From: Flaccisagitta enflata
Taxonomy: Eukaryota > Chaetognatha > Sagittoidea > Aphragmophora
Direction of reading: 5' to 3'
Assembly: GCA_965153355.1 (NCBI GenBank)
Contig: OZ231128.1
Location: forward strand, 28,086,001-28,150,000
DNA length: 64,000 bases
This document shows, in pieces, positions 22,063-34,769 of the stretch. Positions within the stretch are counted from its first letter, which is position 1. Every line of letters starts with the position of its first letter. Made by a program: the position numbers and the translations under genes. A model generated the notes under the pieces. It was not told where the DNA came from. It was given only the letters and a program-made list of their open reading frames with translations, and searched no databases.

Positions 22063-22394
22063 CGACTTTCCGTTAGTCCGTCCGTTCATTAGTGGGTTTT
22101 GTCTATCAAGATCTTTAATCGCTTAAATCGCCATCTTCAGTCGTCTCATGACTAAATCATTTAGCTTCACACAGTAAGGAATATTAATTCTGTATTGCTT
22201 GTACGCTTGTACGCAATTTCGCCCCCCCCCCCTCGACTTCTCTTTGTATGTGTGTGTCGATCGGTCAGTAAGCCTTATGCTTCATCACCCTTCCCTGATC
22301 ACAGATATGTTTCTGAGGTGAAGGCGCTTTTCTATCTCGGTAGAAGATGATTTAAAGTGAAAGGCGCATCTACATCTTATTTTCACTTATTTTT

Positions 22395-22510
22395 AGTCGC
22401 GTGCTACGTGACTCAACACCCCGCTTTGTCTGTCGGACGGTCAGTCCGTCACGATGTTTCGTTGTCTTACAGAGTCGCTAATGGCAACTCGCTAGTCCGC
22501 GATACAGGGA
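22395..22510 (+). mobile_element. Hairpin-headed short element (decayed)
   Basis: TTTTTAGTCGCGT-GCT-ACGTGACTCAACACCCCGC, one G-T wobble in the stem, then GTCGGACGGTCAGTCCGTC. The tail is not recognisable. Confidence 0.6.
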
Positions 22511-22685
22511 GATGAACCTGCAGACGCATTGAATAGTCTTATCTATGATGGAGTTGCAGTTATGCTATGGTATCAGTGAGCACAAGGCAGATCAACCGGT
22601 ATCGTTACACAGGCCGGGCTAAAGGAATAAAGGTAGACACCATTTATTCTAATGGTAAACGATAAAGGCAAGGCAGGAAAAGGGG

Positions 22686-23747
22686 GATGAGTTTGTGGAA
22701 TAAGAAATGAGGGGTCAGGGACATTTTGAAGCAAAAGAGGCGGGATGAATAAAACCCATGGTAACGAGTCATCCTGGAAGATGAAATGGTCTCGAGTACT
22801 CTTGTCTTGTTTTGAAAAAGTACATGATCATTACAATCACTCATGAAATGAAAAAAGAATTGTCTGTTACATGGGTTATTTCATCTAGAGGTCTTTTGAT
22901 AATGGTTAGAGAGAGGGATAGGCGATAGCTATATACTATACAATATACAGTAGCACCTCTCACAAAATTAGGCGAACTGGGATCATAACTGGTCCATAAT
23001 TGCATTTTTTGATTTGAGAATAGGAGACCAGGCTAATGATAATTTCAAAACATGTTATTGCTATGAGGTTTCTACAAAAAAAACTTCAAATCATGTCAAC
23101 CAATAGCTGAAAATAGCTTCATCAAATGATATCATGCAAATTTTAGGTTTAGCTCGGCTTCAAATTTGTCGCAAAAACCATTCTATTTGACAAGGGGTTT
23201 CAATATCTTTTTATGAGATGAGTTTGTGGAATAAGAAATGAGGGGTCAGGGACATTTTGAAGCAAAAGAGGCGGGATGAATAAAACCCATGGTAACGAGT
23301 CATCCTGGAAGATGAAATGGTCTCGAGTACTCTTGTCTTGTTTTGAAAAAGTACATGATCATTACAATCACTCATGAAATGAAAAAAGAATTGTCTGTTA
23401 CATGGGTTATTTCATCTAGAGGTCTTTTAATAATGGTTAGAGAGAGGGATAGGCGATAGCTATATACTATACAATATACAGTAGCACCTCTCACAAAATT
23501 AGGCGAACTGGGATCATAACTGGTCCATAATTGCGTTTTTTGATTCGAGAATAGGAGTCCAGGCTAATGATAATTTCAAAACATGTTATTGCTATCAGGT
23601 TTCTACAAAAAAAACTTCAAATCATGTCAACCAATAGCTGAAAATAGCTTCATCAAATGATATCATGCAAATCTTAGGTTTAGTTCGGCTTCAAATTTGT
23701 CGCAAAAACCATTCTATTTGACAAGGGGTTTCAATGTCTTTTTAGGT
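22686..23747. repeat. 531-bp tandem duplication
   Basis: 22686-23216 and 23217-23747 are near-identical direct copies (offset exactly 531 at three checked points), with only scattered substitutions such as CAATATC/CAATGTC. The unit contains flanking DNA plus the left 265 bp of a TA-flanked element. Its right end coincides with the head of a hairpin-headed element. Confidence 0.9.
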
Positions 23748-24177
23748 GCGACAAAGCACCTCTATAAGTATAACTGGCATTCGTTCGACAATCAACACGT
23801 CGCACCTTATTGGCCTACTTGGCCTTGTTCAGGTGTCATTGACTGTATCTTGGTACTGTTTACTCATTTTAGTCTGTTAGTGAAACAAAAACCTGAGAAT
23901 TGATGTTTTCTTGCCCTTTTCATGATAAATCTTAAGGTTTATGTTGTCCAAACATCAAAAATTTCCACGTCAAAATCAGTCAAAATCTTTCAATGGATTT
24001 TTGGCATAACACTGTCTGAGAGTCACGCACTTTCCCATGTACACAATTTTGCCCCGGATTGTGAAAATGCTATGTTTTAGCACCCTCTGTGTCAAATTTC
24101 AGCCCACTGAATGCATTGTTTCTATCAATTTCGATCATTTTGCCAGTTCGTTTAATTTTGTGAGAGGTGTTAGACAG
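23479..24177. mobile_element. TA-flanked inverted-end element (Tc1/mariner-like, non-autonomous)
   Basis: Left end CAGTAGCACCTCTCACAAAA and right end TTTTGTGAGAGGTGTTAGACAG are imperfect inverted repeats extending through CGAACTGG, with TA at 23477-23478 and 24178-24179. A truncated left portion also lies at 22948-23216 as part of the tandem duplication. A hairpin-headed element is inserted at 23742-23831. No transposase seen. Confidence 0.65.
23742..23831 (+). mobile_element. Short hairpin-headed element, GGTGC subfamily
   Basis: TTTTTAGGTGC-GACAAA-GCACCTCTATAAG at the head and TTGGCCTTGTT at the tail, about 90 bp. It is the shortest copy with both ends, with a third stem sequence and no tetranucleotide core. 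Confidence 0.6.
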
Positions 24178-24210
24178 TAAAAACTTTCACTCTGGCATTA
24201 ATGCCTTGAC

Positions 24211-24346
24211 TAGGGATGTGGAAGCGATTGACCGCTTCCAATTTGGAGGATGGGATAGCTACTAGTATTTGAACTGTAAATTGGAAGCGGAAGCGGAAGC
24301 GGAAGCGGTGGAAGCGGCTTGAAAACTGACCGCTTCCACATCCCTA
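24211..24346. mobile_element. 136-bp hAT MITE with perfect 8-bp target duplication
   Basis: Inverted ends TAGGGATGTGGAAGCG and the complement of CGCTTCCACATCCCTA, flanked by GCCTTGAC at 24203-24210 and again at 24347-24354. The interior carries tandem GGAAGC units. A decayed relative is at 49692-49806. Confidence 0.85.
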
Positions 24347-24594
24347 GCCTTGACTCAAAAGGATGTGAGATGAGATGTAAGGTGAAATGAGATTATTTGA
24401 ATTCAATAAAAAACAAGCCCAAGAGGGCAACAGTTGCGTGCGTCTGGAAATGACAAACAAAAGAGCAAAAACATGTCAAAATGTTAAAAAATGTGAAAGA
24501 ATATTAAAAATGTTAAAAAATGTTAAAATATCTTTAAAAAATGTTAAAAAATATTAGAAAATGTTTAAAAATGTTAAAAAACATTCAAAATTTA

Positions 24595-24667
24595 AGAATG
24601 TTACCAACGGATGGACCGACGGACCAACCGACAGAGCCAGGTGTAGAGTCGCGTCCACGCGACTAAA
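24595..24667 (-). mobile_element. Hairpin-headed element, head only
   Basis: GGACCGAC/CAACCGAC core, GGTGTAGAG and hairpin AGTCGCGT-CC-ACGCGACT plus AAAAA. The tail is missing. Just upstream (24475-24590) is an irregular ATGTTAAAAA tandem repeat. Confidence 0.7.
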
Positions 24668-24854
24668 AATTATAACGGACTTTATCCACCGCAAAGCCGC
24701 TGTCCAAACTCCAAAAGGGCGAGAAACGACGGGACGGAAGGTTTTCAGGCGAGGAAGAAACGTGACAAAAACAGAGGTGAAGGAAGGTGAAAAAGGTAAG
24801 TGGATTGATGGAGGAAGATAACCACATGATTATACGACCACCATAGCTTACGAG

Positions 24855-24913
<59 letters not shown>

Positions 24914-24978
24914 CAGACAGACAGACAGACACACAGACAGACACAGAGAGACACAGACAGACAGAGAGACAGACAGAC

Positions 24979-25068
<90 letters not shown>

Positions 25069-25102
25069 GAATGAAAAGAGACAAAAGGAAATGACCCCGA
25101 GC

Positions 25103-25185
<83 letters not shown>
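24855..25185. repeat. (GA)n and (GACA)n compound microsatellite
   Basis: Two long (GA)n blocks (24855-25065 and 25106-25170) with GACA/GACACA units inside and at the end, about 330 bp, purine-rich on the plus strand. Confidence 0.95.
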
Positions 25186-25187
<2 letters not shown>

Positions 25188-25871
25188 GACAGAGAGAGAA
25201 GGGGAGGCGGGAGAAAAGAAACAAAGAGACAAAGGAGGACAAAAAGAGCAAGAATAGGGAGGAGAGTTTAAGCTATGCCATAGTTTGGAGAACAAGTTTT
25301 ACATGAGCACACAAAGAAGGAGAAGATATGATACTGATGAGCCTAACTGGGTCGACCGGCATGCAACAGAGTGAGTTATAATCTATCTAGTGCACGTGTA
25401 TTCTCAAATTTCTTATTAGTACAGCGCCACTGAAAAGTTTTGAATGCCCGATGTCCTTGTTCCCCAATAATTCCTTCCTCTTTCTAGTGACGTGGCTTCT
25501 TACTAAACATACAAACATACACAAAGTAAATTTTCACAAGAAATACCAAGTTACTGCATTTTCATTTGTTTGCCTTTGCCCTTCAGTGAGAAAATAAATT
25601 ACGTTGGCGCTAATCATGAGTCAATTGCCTTGCAAAAGCTTGCTCTAAAGAAAGGAAACTTTTGTGCTCAGTGACCGCGAGACTTTGGCCCCTTTTAGCT
25701 AATGCCAGAGGTCCTCGAACCAGCAACTAGAACATTCCGTATTACTTACTTCTTAGTTCTTACTTCCGCTTCTTGCTCCTTTTTCTTTCCGTCTTTCTTT
25801 CTACGGTATTCATTGGAACGTGTCTCTTAATCATGACCGTGAGTTCTGACAACTGACGTATTCCTTTCAAA

Positions 25872-26116
25872 CAGGGTGTGCCAAAACTAACAACAGAATT
25901 GCAGTTTTTTTGTAAATCTTTTTAGGGATTGTTTTTTCAGAGTATGACTTACGTAAGAAGTTATATTTTACTTTTTGATTTGTTGTGAAATTTTGTTTAA
26001 GATGCTAAAAAGGATATTTTTTTCATTTCTACCACTCATGTTTTCAAAAATCATTATCTGGATAGGGTTCTTTAAAAAAAAGTAAGTGCCAATTGCGGAT
26101 GATATTGCACACCCTG
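25872..26116. mobile_element. Small inverted-end element (CAGGGTGTGC ends)
   Basis: CAGGGTGTGCCAAAAC on the left, and GCACACCCTG on the right with AATTGC inside both ends, 245 bp. No target duplication is evident, so classification is open. Confidence 0.5.
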
Positions 26117-26244
26117 TTAGGTCCAAACTACAGAGAAATGGTTCTTCTGTTCACTGCATGTGTAAAGAAGAGCGCCGCTGGGGAAGCCTAAAAAAGGGTA
26201 TTACCCTGCACCTTTGAATAATTTTGAAAAAAGTTATTCTTTTG

Positions 26245-26450
26245 AATTTTTTTTTCGAAAGCTTAAGCAGAAAGTCAAAAACAATTTCTAATGAAGGGAA
26301 CCACAAGACAACAACACCCTTCCTCGATTTTTCATCAGTTTTCAATGTTTAGGCATATAGTTTCCTTATAATTTAGCATAAGAGACTGTTATGATGGTAA
26401 AATCAAATAAGAAAAAAGCGGCGGCATATGAATTCCAGTATGTTTGTTTA
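26245..26450 (+). repeat. Dispersed repeat, copy 1
   Basis: About 200 bp (AAGCTTAAGCAGAAAGTCAA to CATATGAATTCCAGTATGT) recurs in the same orientation at 28195-28400 at roughly 88 percent identity by eye. No coding role recognised. Confidence 0.75.
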
Positions 26451-26749
26451 AAGACGGCGCAATGGATACATGCAAAATCATTGGTGATGTGTATTTTATA
26501 TATGATATCCCAACGGAATGTTTGGGAGCGGGAGGGGGTGAGAAAACAAAACTTAGTGTGGAAGTGGGGGGGGGGGTTGGGCATACCGAGGGCACATTGC
26601 TGAATGGGGATGACTGTCTTGAGTGTCTTCAAGCGATACCTATTCCTAAATTGAAAATCATTTTTAGGGCGTGGTTGCTTCAGTGATGTTTTTCCTGCGT
26701 ATCGACCTCGCATTTGATAACTCGAAATTTTTTCATTGATTTGTCTTTC

Positions 26750-26917
26750 TTTCTTTTTTTTTTTTTTTCTTTTTTTCTTTTTTTCTTTTTTTCTTTTTTT
26801 CTTTTTTTCTTTTTTTCTTTTTTGTCTTTTTGTCTTTTTGTCTTTTTGTTTTTTTGTTTTTTTGTCTTTCTGTCTTTTTGTCTTTTTGTCTTGTTGTATT
26901 TATGTCCTTTTTTGATT

Positions 26918-27000
<83 letters not shown>

Positions 27001-27302
27001 GTTTTTCTTTCTTTTCTTCTTTCTTCCTTTCTTTTTTCCATCTATTTTCCTTTCTTTCTTTTTTTTTCTCTGTCCTTCTTGCTTTCTTGCTTACTTGCTC
27101 TGTCTTTTTCTCTCTTTCTTTTCTAAATTTTTTTCTTTTTGGTTGTGTGTTTGTTTGTTTGTTTGTTTCTTTTTTCTGTCTTGCTCTCTTTTTCTCTTTT
27201 CTTTCTTTCTCTCTCTCTTTCTTTCTTTTTTCTTTCTTTCTTCCTTTCTTTCTTTTCTCCTTTCTTTCTTTCTTCCTTTCTTTCGTTCTTTCGTTCTTTC
27301 GT

Positions 27303-27361
<59 letters not shown>

Positions 27362-27470
27362 CTCTTTTTTTCTTTCTTTCTTTTTTTTTTTCTTTCTTTT
27401 TTTTTTCTTTCTTTCTTTCTTTCTTTCTATCTTTCTTTCATTTTATCTTTCTTTTTTTTCTTTCTACCCC
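26750..27470. repeat. Polypyrimidine tract of about 720 bp, mainly CTTT/TTTTTCT
   Basis: Almost only C and T on the plus strand: TTTTTCT and TTTTTGTC units first, then long (CTTT)n blocks at 26918-26998 and 27302-27362. Reading frames here (F, L, S only) are artefacts. The mirror symmetry favours triplex DNA. Confidence 0.95.
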
Positions 27471-27779
27471 CCTTCTTGCCTCCATGTCATTCGTTAATCC
27501 TCCGCATGAGTGAATGACGCGGGAGAGGGAGAAAATTGCTTCGGAAAAGAAAATACGAGACCGCGATTGGCCTTTCTTTTTTTTTCTTTTTTCCTTTTTT
27601 TTTTAGCCAAAATATATTTTGCTTGTTTTCTTCTCTCTACTGACTCTCACTCTTCAGTTTGTATCTGTCTGAATGGCTCGCTGACTGTCTGCGTGTCTTT
27701 GTTTGTCTTTCTATCGGTCTGTCGGTCTGTTTTTACTTCTGTCTCTCTGTCTTGGTCTCTCGGTCTCTCTGTATCGCGG

Positions 27780-27884
<105 letters not shown>

Positions 27885-28194
27885 CGTCTGTTGGTCTCCC
27901 CTTTCCACAGTCACTATTTTGCCAGTAATTCCTCGCGATCAGTCAGTGTAGAATGAAGACTAAGTCGGTGATGGAAGGGGGTGTGGTTGGCCAGATGGTG
28001 GATGGGGGCCGGGGGGTGACATGCATATATTGGGGAGGTCTTAACAAGAATTTGGGGGTTAGAATGACTAAGGGACTAGGGCACTGTGTTTTCCTCGTTA
28101 AATGTACGCAACCATCTGCAATAACTCATGATCATTCCTATTAAAATGTTTGCTTTTAAGTCAAAATTTTCTTTTTTAGTTGAAATTTTTATAT

Positions 28195-28400
28195 TTCTTT
28201 TTTGTAAGCTTAAGTGGAAAGGCAAAAACAATTTCCTATGAAGGGAACCAAGAGGCAACAAATCCTTTCCTCGATTTTTCATCAGTTTTCAATGTTTAAG
28301 CATGTAGTTTCCTTATAATTAAGCATAAGAGACTGTTATGATAGTAAAATCAAATAGAAAAAAAGCGACGGCATATGAATTCCAGTATGTATGCAATGAG
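28195..28400 (+). repeat. Dispersed repeat, copy 2
   Basis: Second copy of the repeat at 26245-26450, same orientation, sharing TCCTCGATTTTTCATCAG and GAGACTGTTATGAT. Sequence from 28400 to 28960 contains no recognised gene. Confidence 0.75.
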
Positions 28401-28969
28401 ATTTGTTTGACAGCTGCACGTGGCGACTTAGGCGAATCGAGAGTGTTCTGGGCTCTGACGGTTAAAAACGAGGCGTTTACAAAATCAGCAAATGCAAACA
28501 AACAAAATTTCCCCTACTTTCAGAACTACTGATTACTTTCCATGCTTATTCAGATATTCTGATATTTCGCTTCAGCTCAGGTAGAGTTACCCAAAGTGTC
28601 CAGGGGATTCACCACTCGCGCCTCTATTGTTCAGATGAGAGAGATACGTTATCTAATTCATCTCTCTCAATATGACTACATGCGCATGTGCATAACTTCA
28701 ACCGAGAGAAGCTAAAAATTGCTATAACGACCGCATCATTTGACACTGACCCTTGACAGCCATTGAAATTGGATATAGTGACAAAGAGGAGCATGGTCAA
28801 GATGTCAACGCAGTCCCTCCTGCACAAATACAATGATGCAGCCACGTTCTGTTTTCACTCGTAACAAAAAATCTGAGGCAATATTACATTTTCTCATAGA
28901 GTACAGATCAGGTTTCTTTGACTTTAAACTTTCCTTAACCCTAACATTTCAAAACCGACGGTTTGACCA

Positions 28970-28976
28970 ACAGACT

Positions 28977-29019
<43 letters not shown>

Positions 29020-29225
29020 CGACAGACAGACGAAACCTCTCATAGTGATGCATAGACGCTCGTAAAATAAGGACAAGTTGTGGCCAACGTGAATGAATGA
29101 ATGAATGAATGAATGAATGAATGAATGAATGAATGAATGAATGAATGAATGAATGAATGAATGAATGAATGAATGGATGAACGAATGCATGAATGAATGG
29201 ATGAACGAATGCATGAATGAATGCA
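28970..29225. repeat. (GACA)n and (GAAT)n microsatellites
   Basis: GACA run at 28976-29030 followed by CGAAACCTCTCATAG, the inverted CTCTATAAGAGG-type head of a hairpin element, then about 30 units of GAAT at 29090-29225. A further decayed tetranucleotide core lies at 29350-29390. Confidence 0.9.
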
Positions 29226-29656
29226 TGTATGAGCGCACAAACGAATGATTAACTGAATGAAAATTGAAGGGGAGAGGCATGAGAGACAACAGGAATGATG
29301 AAAGACGTCGGAATCGTCCGTTTTGTGCGATTTCTTTGTATGCGTGACGGAAAGACCAACCAACCGACCTTCCGATGGACCGACTTGGCCTCTAGTATAT
29401 ATGGAAGGACGCACAAAAAATGCAAAATGGTTCAGATATAGATACATGGATACTTAGTCGAGTGCGGTACGCAGCAGTTCAAGTAAATCTGTTTTCGCCT
29501 GCAGTAAAAAAGAAACCCCTCGTCAACAAAAGATGTTTCAGAACATTTTACTCAAATCAACATCTGAAGATTCATTGAGCCACCTTCTTGACAGTTCATT
29601 CCTAAGTCCCATGTACGAAATTAAACTGCCGCTGCCGCTGCCCGAAATTGGGTGAG

Positions 29657-30120
29657 GGAAGCGCAGCGGCCTCAAAGGGCCGCTGTCCTGTAAGACACAG
29701 AGCTGAATTTCCAGACGTCCTGAGGGGAAATATATCAGAACTAAGAAGAATGAATGAGGTTATTGAAGGCAAAGAGCAGATTTGAGGAGGGGTGGGGGCT
29801 GGCTTGAGGCCTAAAGGGCAGACTCGAGGCCTGGAAAGCTGATTTGAGGCCTGGAGGGCTGATTTGAAGTCTGGAGGGCAGACTCGAGGTCTGGAGAGCT
29901 GACTTGAGGTCTAAAAGGGCTAATTCGATGGCTTAGAGGGCCAAAATTGAGCCTGAGTGTGCCAATTTGAGGCCCCGATGGCCAATGGGGAGCGGACAGA
30001 TGGAAGGATGGAATGATGGATGGAAGGATGGACGGAAGGATGGAAGGACGGAAGAAAAGACATCTAGAAATTCACCCCTATGTCCCACAGGACATTGGCT
30101 CTTTGGGGCCGCTGCCCTAA
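29657..30120. mobile_element. GC-end foldback element
   Basis: Left end GCAGCGGCCTCAAAGGGCCG...TGTCCTGTAAGACACAG and right end TGTCCCACAGGACATTGG...GGGGCCGCTGCCC. The interior has about nine units of a 21-24-bp minisatellite (GGCCTGGAGGGCTGATTTGA) in one orientation only, then (GGAT/GGAA)n at 29998-30055. Confidence 0.75.
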
Positions 30121-30319
30121 AAGGAAGTGATCAACATCTTTGCTACGAACGACTTTGTTTTGATCATTCTTGAGGACATTCGTCAAATTGGTTTGCAGTT
30201 TAAGAGAGGGATGACAAAATTGAGTCAAACATCTATTTCTTCCAGTATATCTTCTTCTACTTCTTTTCATACTTGCCCTAGTTGAATTTTTGATTATATT
30301 TGTACATAATCATGTTGAT

Positions 30320-31030
<711 letters not shown>

Positions 31031-31238
31031 CTCTCTTTCATTACCGTCCCACCCTCCTAGTAGTTGTCATCACATCCTCGGTGATTTGAATGCAAGCGAG
31101 GGCACATACCAAGTTTTTAAGCTTTTGGGTTATGAATGTTTGTTCTCACTTAAGTGTATTTTGTCATGTTGTAAATGTGAGTTTACGAACATCATCAGCC
31201 GATTTTCTCTTACCCTATAAGTGATAGTGTGAAGTGTA

Positions 31239-31541
<303 letters not shown>

Positions 31542-31544
31542 CAA

Positions 31545-32240
31545 ATGGAACAATATCCCTCACTATACCCAAACTGAAACAAATGGAAGAGGGCCTTGTG
31601 AACCCTCACTGACCGTCAATACAAACTGAAAAACATTCTTCCTCAATCTAACCCAAAAGCAAACTGCTTACCAAAAGTAGTTAGGGCCTCATTTTCATTT
31701 TTAACTGGAGTGTTTTTTTTTTATTTCTTCCGGGGATTCTTAAAGACTGTTTTATCTTATTAATGAAAAAGGTTGATTTATTGTTTGTTTCTGCTGTTTA
31801 GCTTTATCTTTATTCTGACACCATTTTTCACCAATTCTAAAGAAAGAATTATTGAAATTCTTTTTAAGGATATAAAAAATCTATCACGAAAAATAGTATA
31901 GAAATAAAAAAAATCTACATTTTTCATTTTGGGAATTTTTATCCTAAAATTTTCAAAAATTGACAATAATAGTGTTAGAAAATGATATAAAAAAAAGATG
32001 AAAAGTGATGCAAATATAGTATCGATCAGGGCCCAAGAAAACTTGTTTTTTGAAGTTTGTTCATTAACCACTTTAATTACAAAAAGAAGTGAAAATTGCA
32101 ATCACTCTAGTCCAATTCTGCCTAATTAGGGAGCATTTTCAGATGAGGACTTGGCCTTGAGTGCCCTCCTCCTCCTACCGTCCCCTTACATGCCATAAGC
32201 GCTGCGGCTGCCTGTCTAACTCTTTCATTTTCTCTGCCTC
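31545..32240. other. AT-rich, no feature recognised
   Basis: Low-complexity AT-rich sequence without convincing exon, repeat family or RNA gene. Confidence 0.5.
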
Positions 32241-32246
32241 TATCTA

Positions 32247-32657
32247 CAACGCGTATCAAAAAAAAAGACGCACCTCTTTATTTATGAATAAAACGGACAA
32301 AAAAAATAATTTTAACTTTTTTCAGTCAAGTTGTTTCTAAAGATTTTCAAAAAATCTTTCATTCTAGACCAACCCCAGGTCTGTATCTCAAACGGTTTAG
32401 GAGCTAGAGCTCTGCAAAGAGAAGCGCTATTTTGCTGAAATACTCATTTTACATAGGGATTGCGAAACTGAAACAGGCAAGATTTTTACTCAAACTAATG
32501 CCATTTCTAAACAGAAAAAGATAGAAATACCAGATTGGCGCCAAATGAAAGTACTTTCAAAGGGCTTTAAAATGGTCTAAGATTTTTATTAGTTTCTCCA
32601 AATCTTTATGGCTAAATGAGCCATTTAAAAGTGCGTCTTTCTTTTTGATACGCGTGG
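32247..32657. mobile_element. Tc1/mariner-like MITE, 411 bp
   Basis: Inverted ends CAACGCGTATCAAAAAAAAA and CCACGCGTATCAAAAAGAAA (minus strand), both followed by AAGACGCAC, with TA on both flanks. A truncated relative lies at 63179-63348. Confidence 0.75.
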
Positions 32658-32661
32658 TAGT

Positions 32662-32764
<103 letters not shown>

Positions 32765-33349
32765 ATTCCTCCAATGCTTACTTTTGTTGTTACCCATAAA
32801 TTCTCAGGAAATGTTTACTCCACCTTTCCATTCAAATTCCGGTAATCTATACAAGATTTTCTTTATCTTGCCAAGAGCCCCCGACCAAAAAAGAAAAAGA
32901 AAGAACAGAGAATAGAAAGAGAAGAAAGAAAAGAAAATTGCAATCGCGACGTGAAAGGATGTAAAGATTCAAAGAACTGTTGAGCTTCACTATAGCGCAG
33001 TTCAAGAGACTGGGCAAATTTTTGCCTTAAAGTGAAGCTGCCTTATGCTGATTGAGAAATAACAACAACATTTCTCATGGGATAGCAGGTTGTATGTCTA
33101 CTACCTAGGAAATAAGTTTAGCATCAAGTTCAGTTGAGCATAAGTTGCTTTAATCTCAACGAATCCATAAAAAATCCATGACTAAAATGATCTACATCAA
33201 ATTATCTTTCAATGTAGACCAACCGGAGATTACTGGCTCAAGCCGTTTAAAAGTTACAGCGGAAAATGTAAAAACCTTCAAATGCGATTTTGCAAAAAAA
33301 ATGGCCAGTTCATTTACAAGTTACTCCATTGTATGGCAGCTTGGAGCCT

Positions 33350-33613
33350 AGAGACTTCAGAGCCAATTCCAAGCGCCAAACTCTTCCTGGATTGGCTCGG
33401 CGATTACCGTATCTCAATCGGATAGAAAATTTGTGGTCGCAGATGAAAAAAATGCAGCAAAGGGAACATGCTTCTTCAATTGGCTGCCTGAAAAGAATTG
33501 CATTGAAGATGTGGAGACAAGTCACGCCATCTTACCTCAAAGCCTTGTACGAATCAATGCCGTCAAGAATGAAGGCATTGATTAGCCAGCAGGGAGGCCA
33601 TTCCAAATATTGA
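33350..33613 (+). pseudogene. Tc1-like transposase, C-terminal remnant
   Basis: About 85 residues ending at a TGA: DFRANSKRQTLP, then LPYLNRIENLW, SQMKKMQ, LKALYESMPSRM and GGHSKY. This is the end of a Tc1-family DDE transposase; IENLW carries the third catalytic acidic residue, and the usual SPDLNPIENLW is altered here. Everything upstream, with the first two catalytic residues, is missing. Sequence at 33190-33260 resembles the subterminal part of Tc1-like elements seen also at 32350-32430. It is a dead fragment. Confidence 0.85.
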
Positions 33614-33707
33614 AAACCCTTTGAACATGTTTTTTCACCGTTCTAGTCAATGAATAAGCAAACACTTTAAAAATATTCCAGTCTCTTTCACTTTGTTGAG
33701 ATGTTTT

Positions 33708-33738
<31 letters not shown>

Positions 33739-33992
33739 GTTGTTGTATCCGAATATTAAGAGTAAAGCTTCAACAGAAGGCATCTCAATGGACGGACAAA
33801 TTGAGATGATAATTGTTCTTTTTTTATCGTATAGACCACGCCTGCTTGCCTTGTCATAATGACCTAGCCATGCTATGTAGGTGGGTAAACGTAAAACCTA
33901 CAACTTAGACTGATAAACAATGACAGTTAACTTAATTAAGTTTATGGAATAACTATGAGATTTGAATTGAGCTGAAATAATGTAACTGAAAA

Positions 33993-34171
33993 AACAGTCG
34001 AACCCCGCACTAACGGACCCGCTTCTGGCGGAATTCCACCCATAACAGATGTGTATTATTTTTCCCTTCAATCTGTTTTCTTCTATTTCCTGTATTGGCT
34101 ATAACAGTATTCTGCTCAATATAGATGAAATTTATTCGTCCCCTGAAATTGGTTGGAGCGGGATTTAACGG
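33993..34171. mobile_element. pogo/Tigger-like MITE (decayed)
   Basis: Left end CAGTCGAACCCCGCACTAACGG and right end complementary to CCGTTAAATCCCGCTCCAACC, similar to the element at 1947-2122. TA is present on the right flank only. Confidence 0.5.
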
Positions 34172-34240
34172 TATCATTAATAGATGAAGATTTGCTTTTC
34201 ATTTCTGATTTTCGACTTCTCTTTTTGGCAAGGGTGTATA

Positions 34241-34469
34241 CCATCTAGCTCATAAATATACGGACACTTGAAAAGTAGCATCAACTTTAGAGAGGTGCAG
34301 CCCTTAAACAAATTGAGTTACTGACACTAGATTAGGCTCATTTTAAAGAGTTGTTAAAAAACTTTCAAATGCGACCAATCTGGGGTCAGTAACTTACTTT
34401 GCTTAGGCGCAGCACCTTTCTAAAGTTGATGCTCATTTTCAGGTGTCCGTATATTTATGAGCTAGGTAG
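34241..34469. mobile_element. TA-flanked MITE, 229 bp
   Basis: Inverted ends of about 60 bp (TAGCTCATAAATATACGGAC ... CATCAACTTTAGA) with TA at 34239-34240 and 34470-34471. Tc1/mariner-like by target; no coding content. Confidence 0.8.
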
Positions 34470-34747
34470 TATTATTGAGTCACTTTTGATTCCCCCCCCC
34501 CCCGCTTTGATTTTCTTCCCCGCGATGTGTAGCGTCATTCTTATATCTCTGATTTTTTTCCCATATAGCTATAAAACAATGTAGTTAAGGTTTACTAATT
34601 GTGTTTTATGAATTGGTACTGTCAAAAGTTATATTTTCCCCAAATTTCCTTTTTTTCTCTTTTTTCCCCCTTGGATTTCCTTCCCCATCTCTAGACCCTT
34701 TGATATTTCCCGCCCCCCACGGGGGGGGGGGGGAACTCAATAGTATA
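34470..34747 (-). mobile_element. G-tract MITE, copy B
   Basis: Inverse orientation to copies A and C. Ends TATTATTGAGTCACTTTTG and GGGGGAACTCAATAGTATA, poly-C at 34492-34503 and poly-G at 34721-34734. It abuts the preceding MITE and shares its right-hand TA, a back-to-back insertion. Confidence 0.7.
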
Positions 34748-34769
34748 CAGGCCTGCTTTTTGGTCATAC

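Noticed and set aside
26391-26713. Overlapping 70-115-codon frames on both strands
   Set aside because: No recognisable domain, no splice support, and part of the region is a dispersed repeat also found at 28195-28400.
26714-27517. 267-codon plus-strand open frame
   Set aside because: Only F, L, S and C from the polypyrimidine tract; no complexity or start context.
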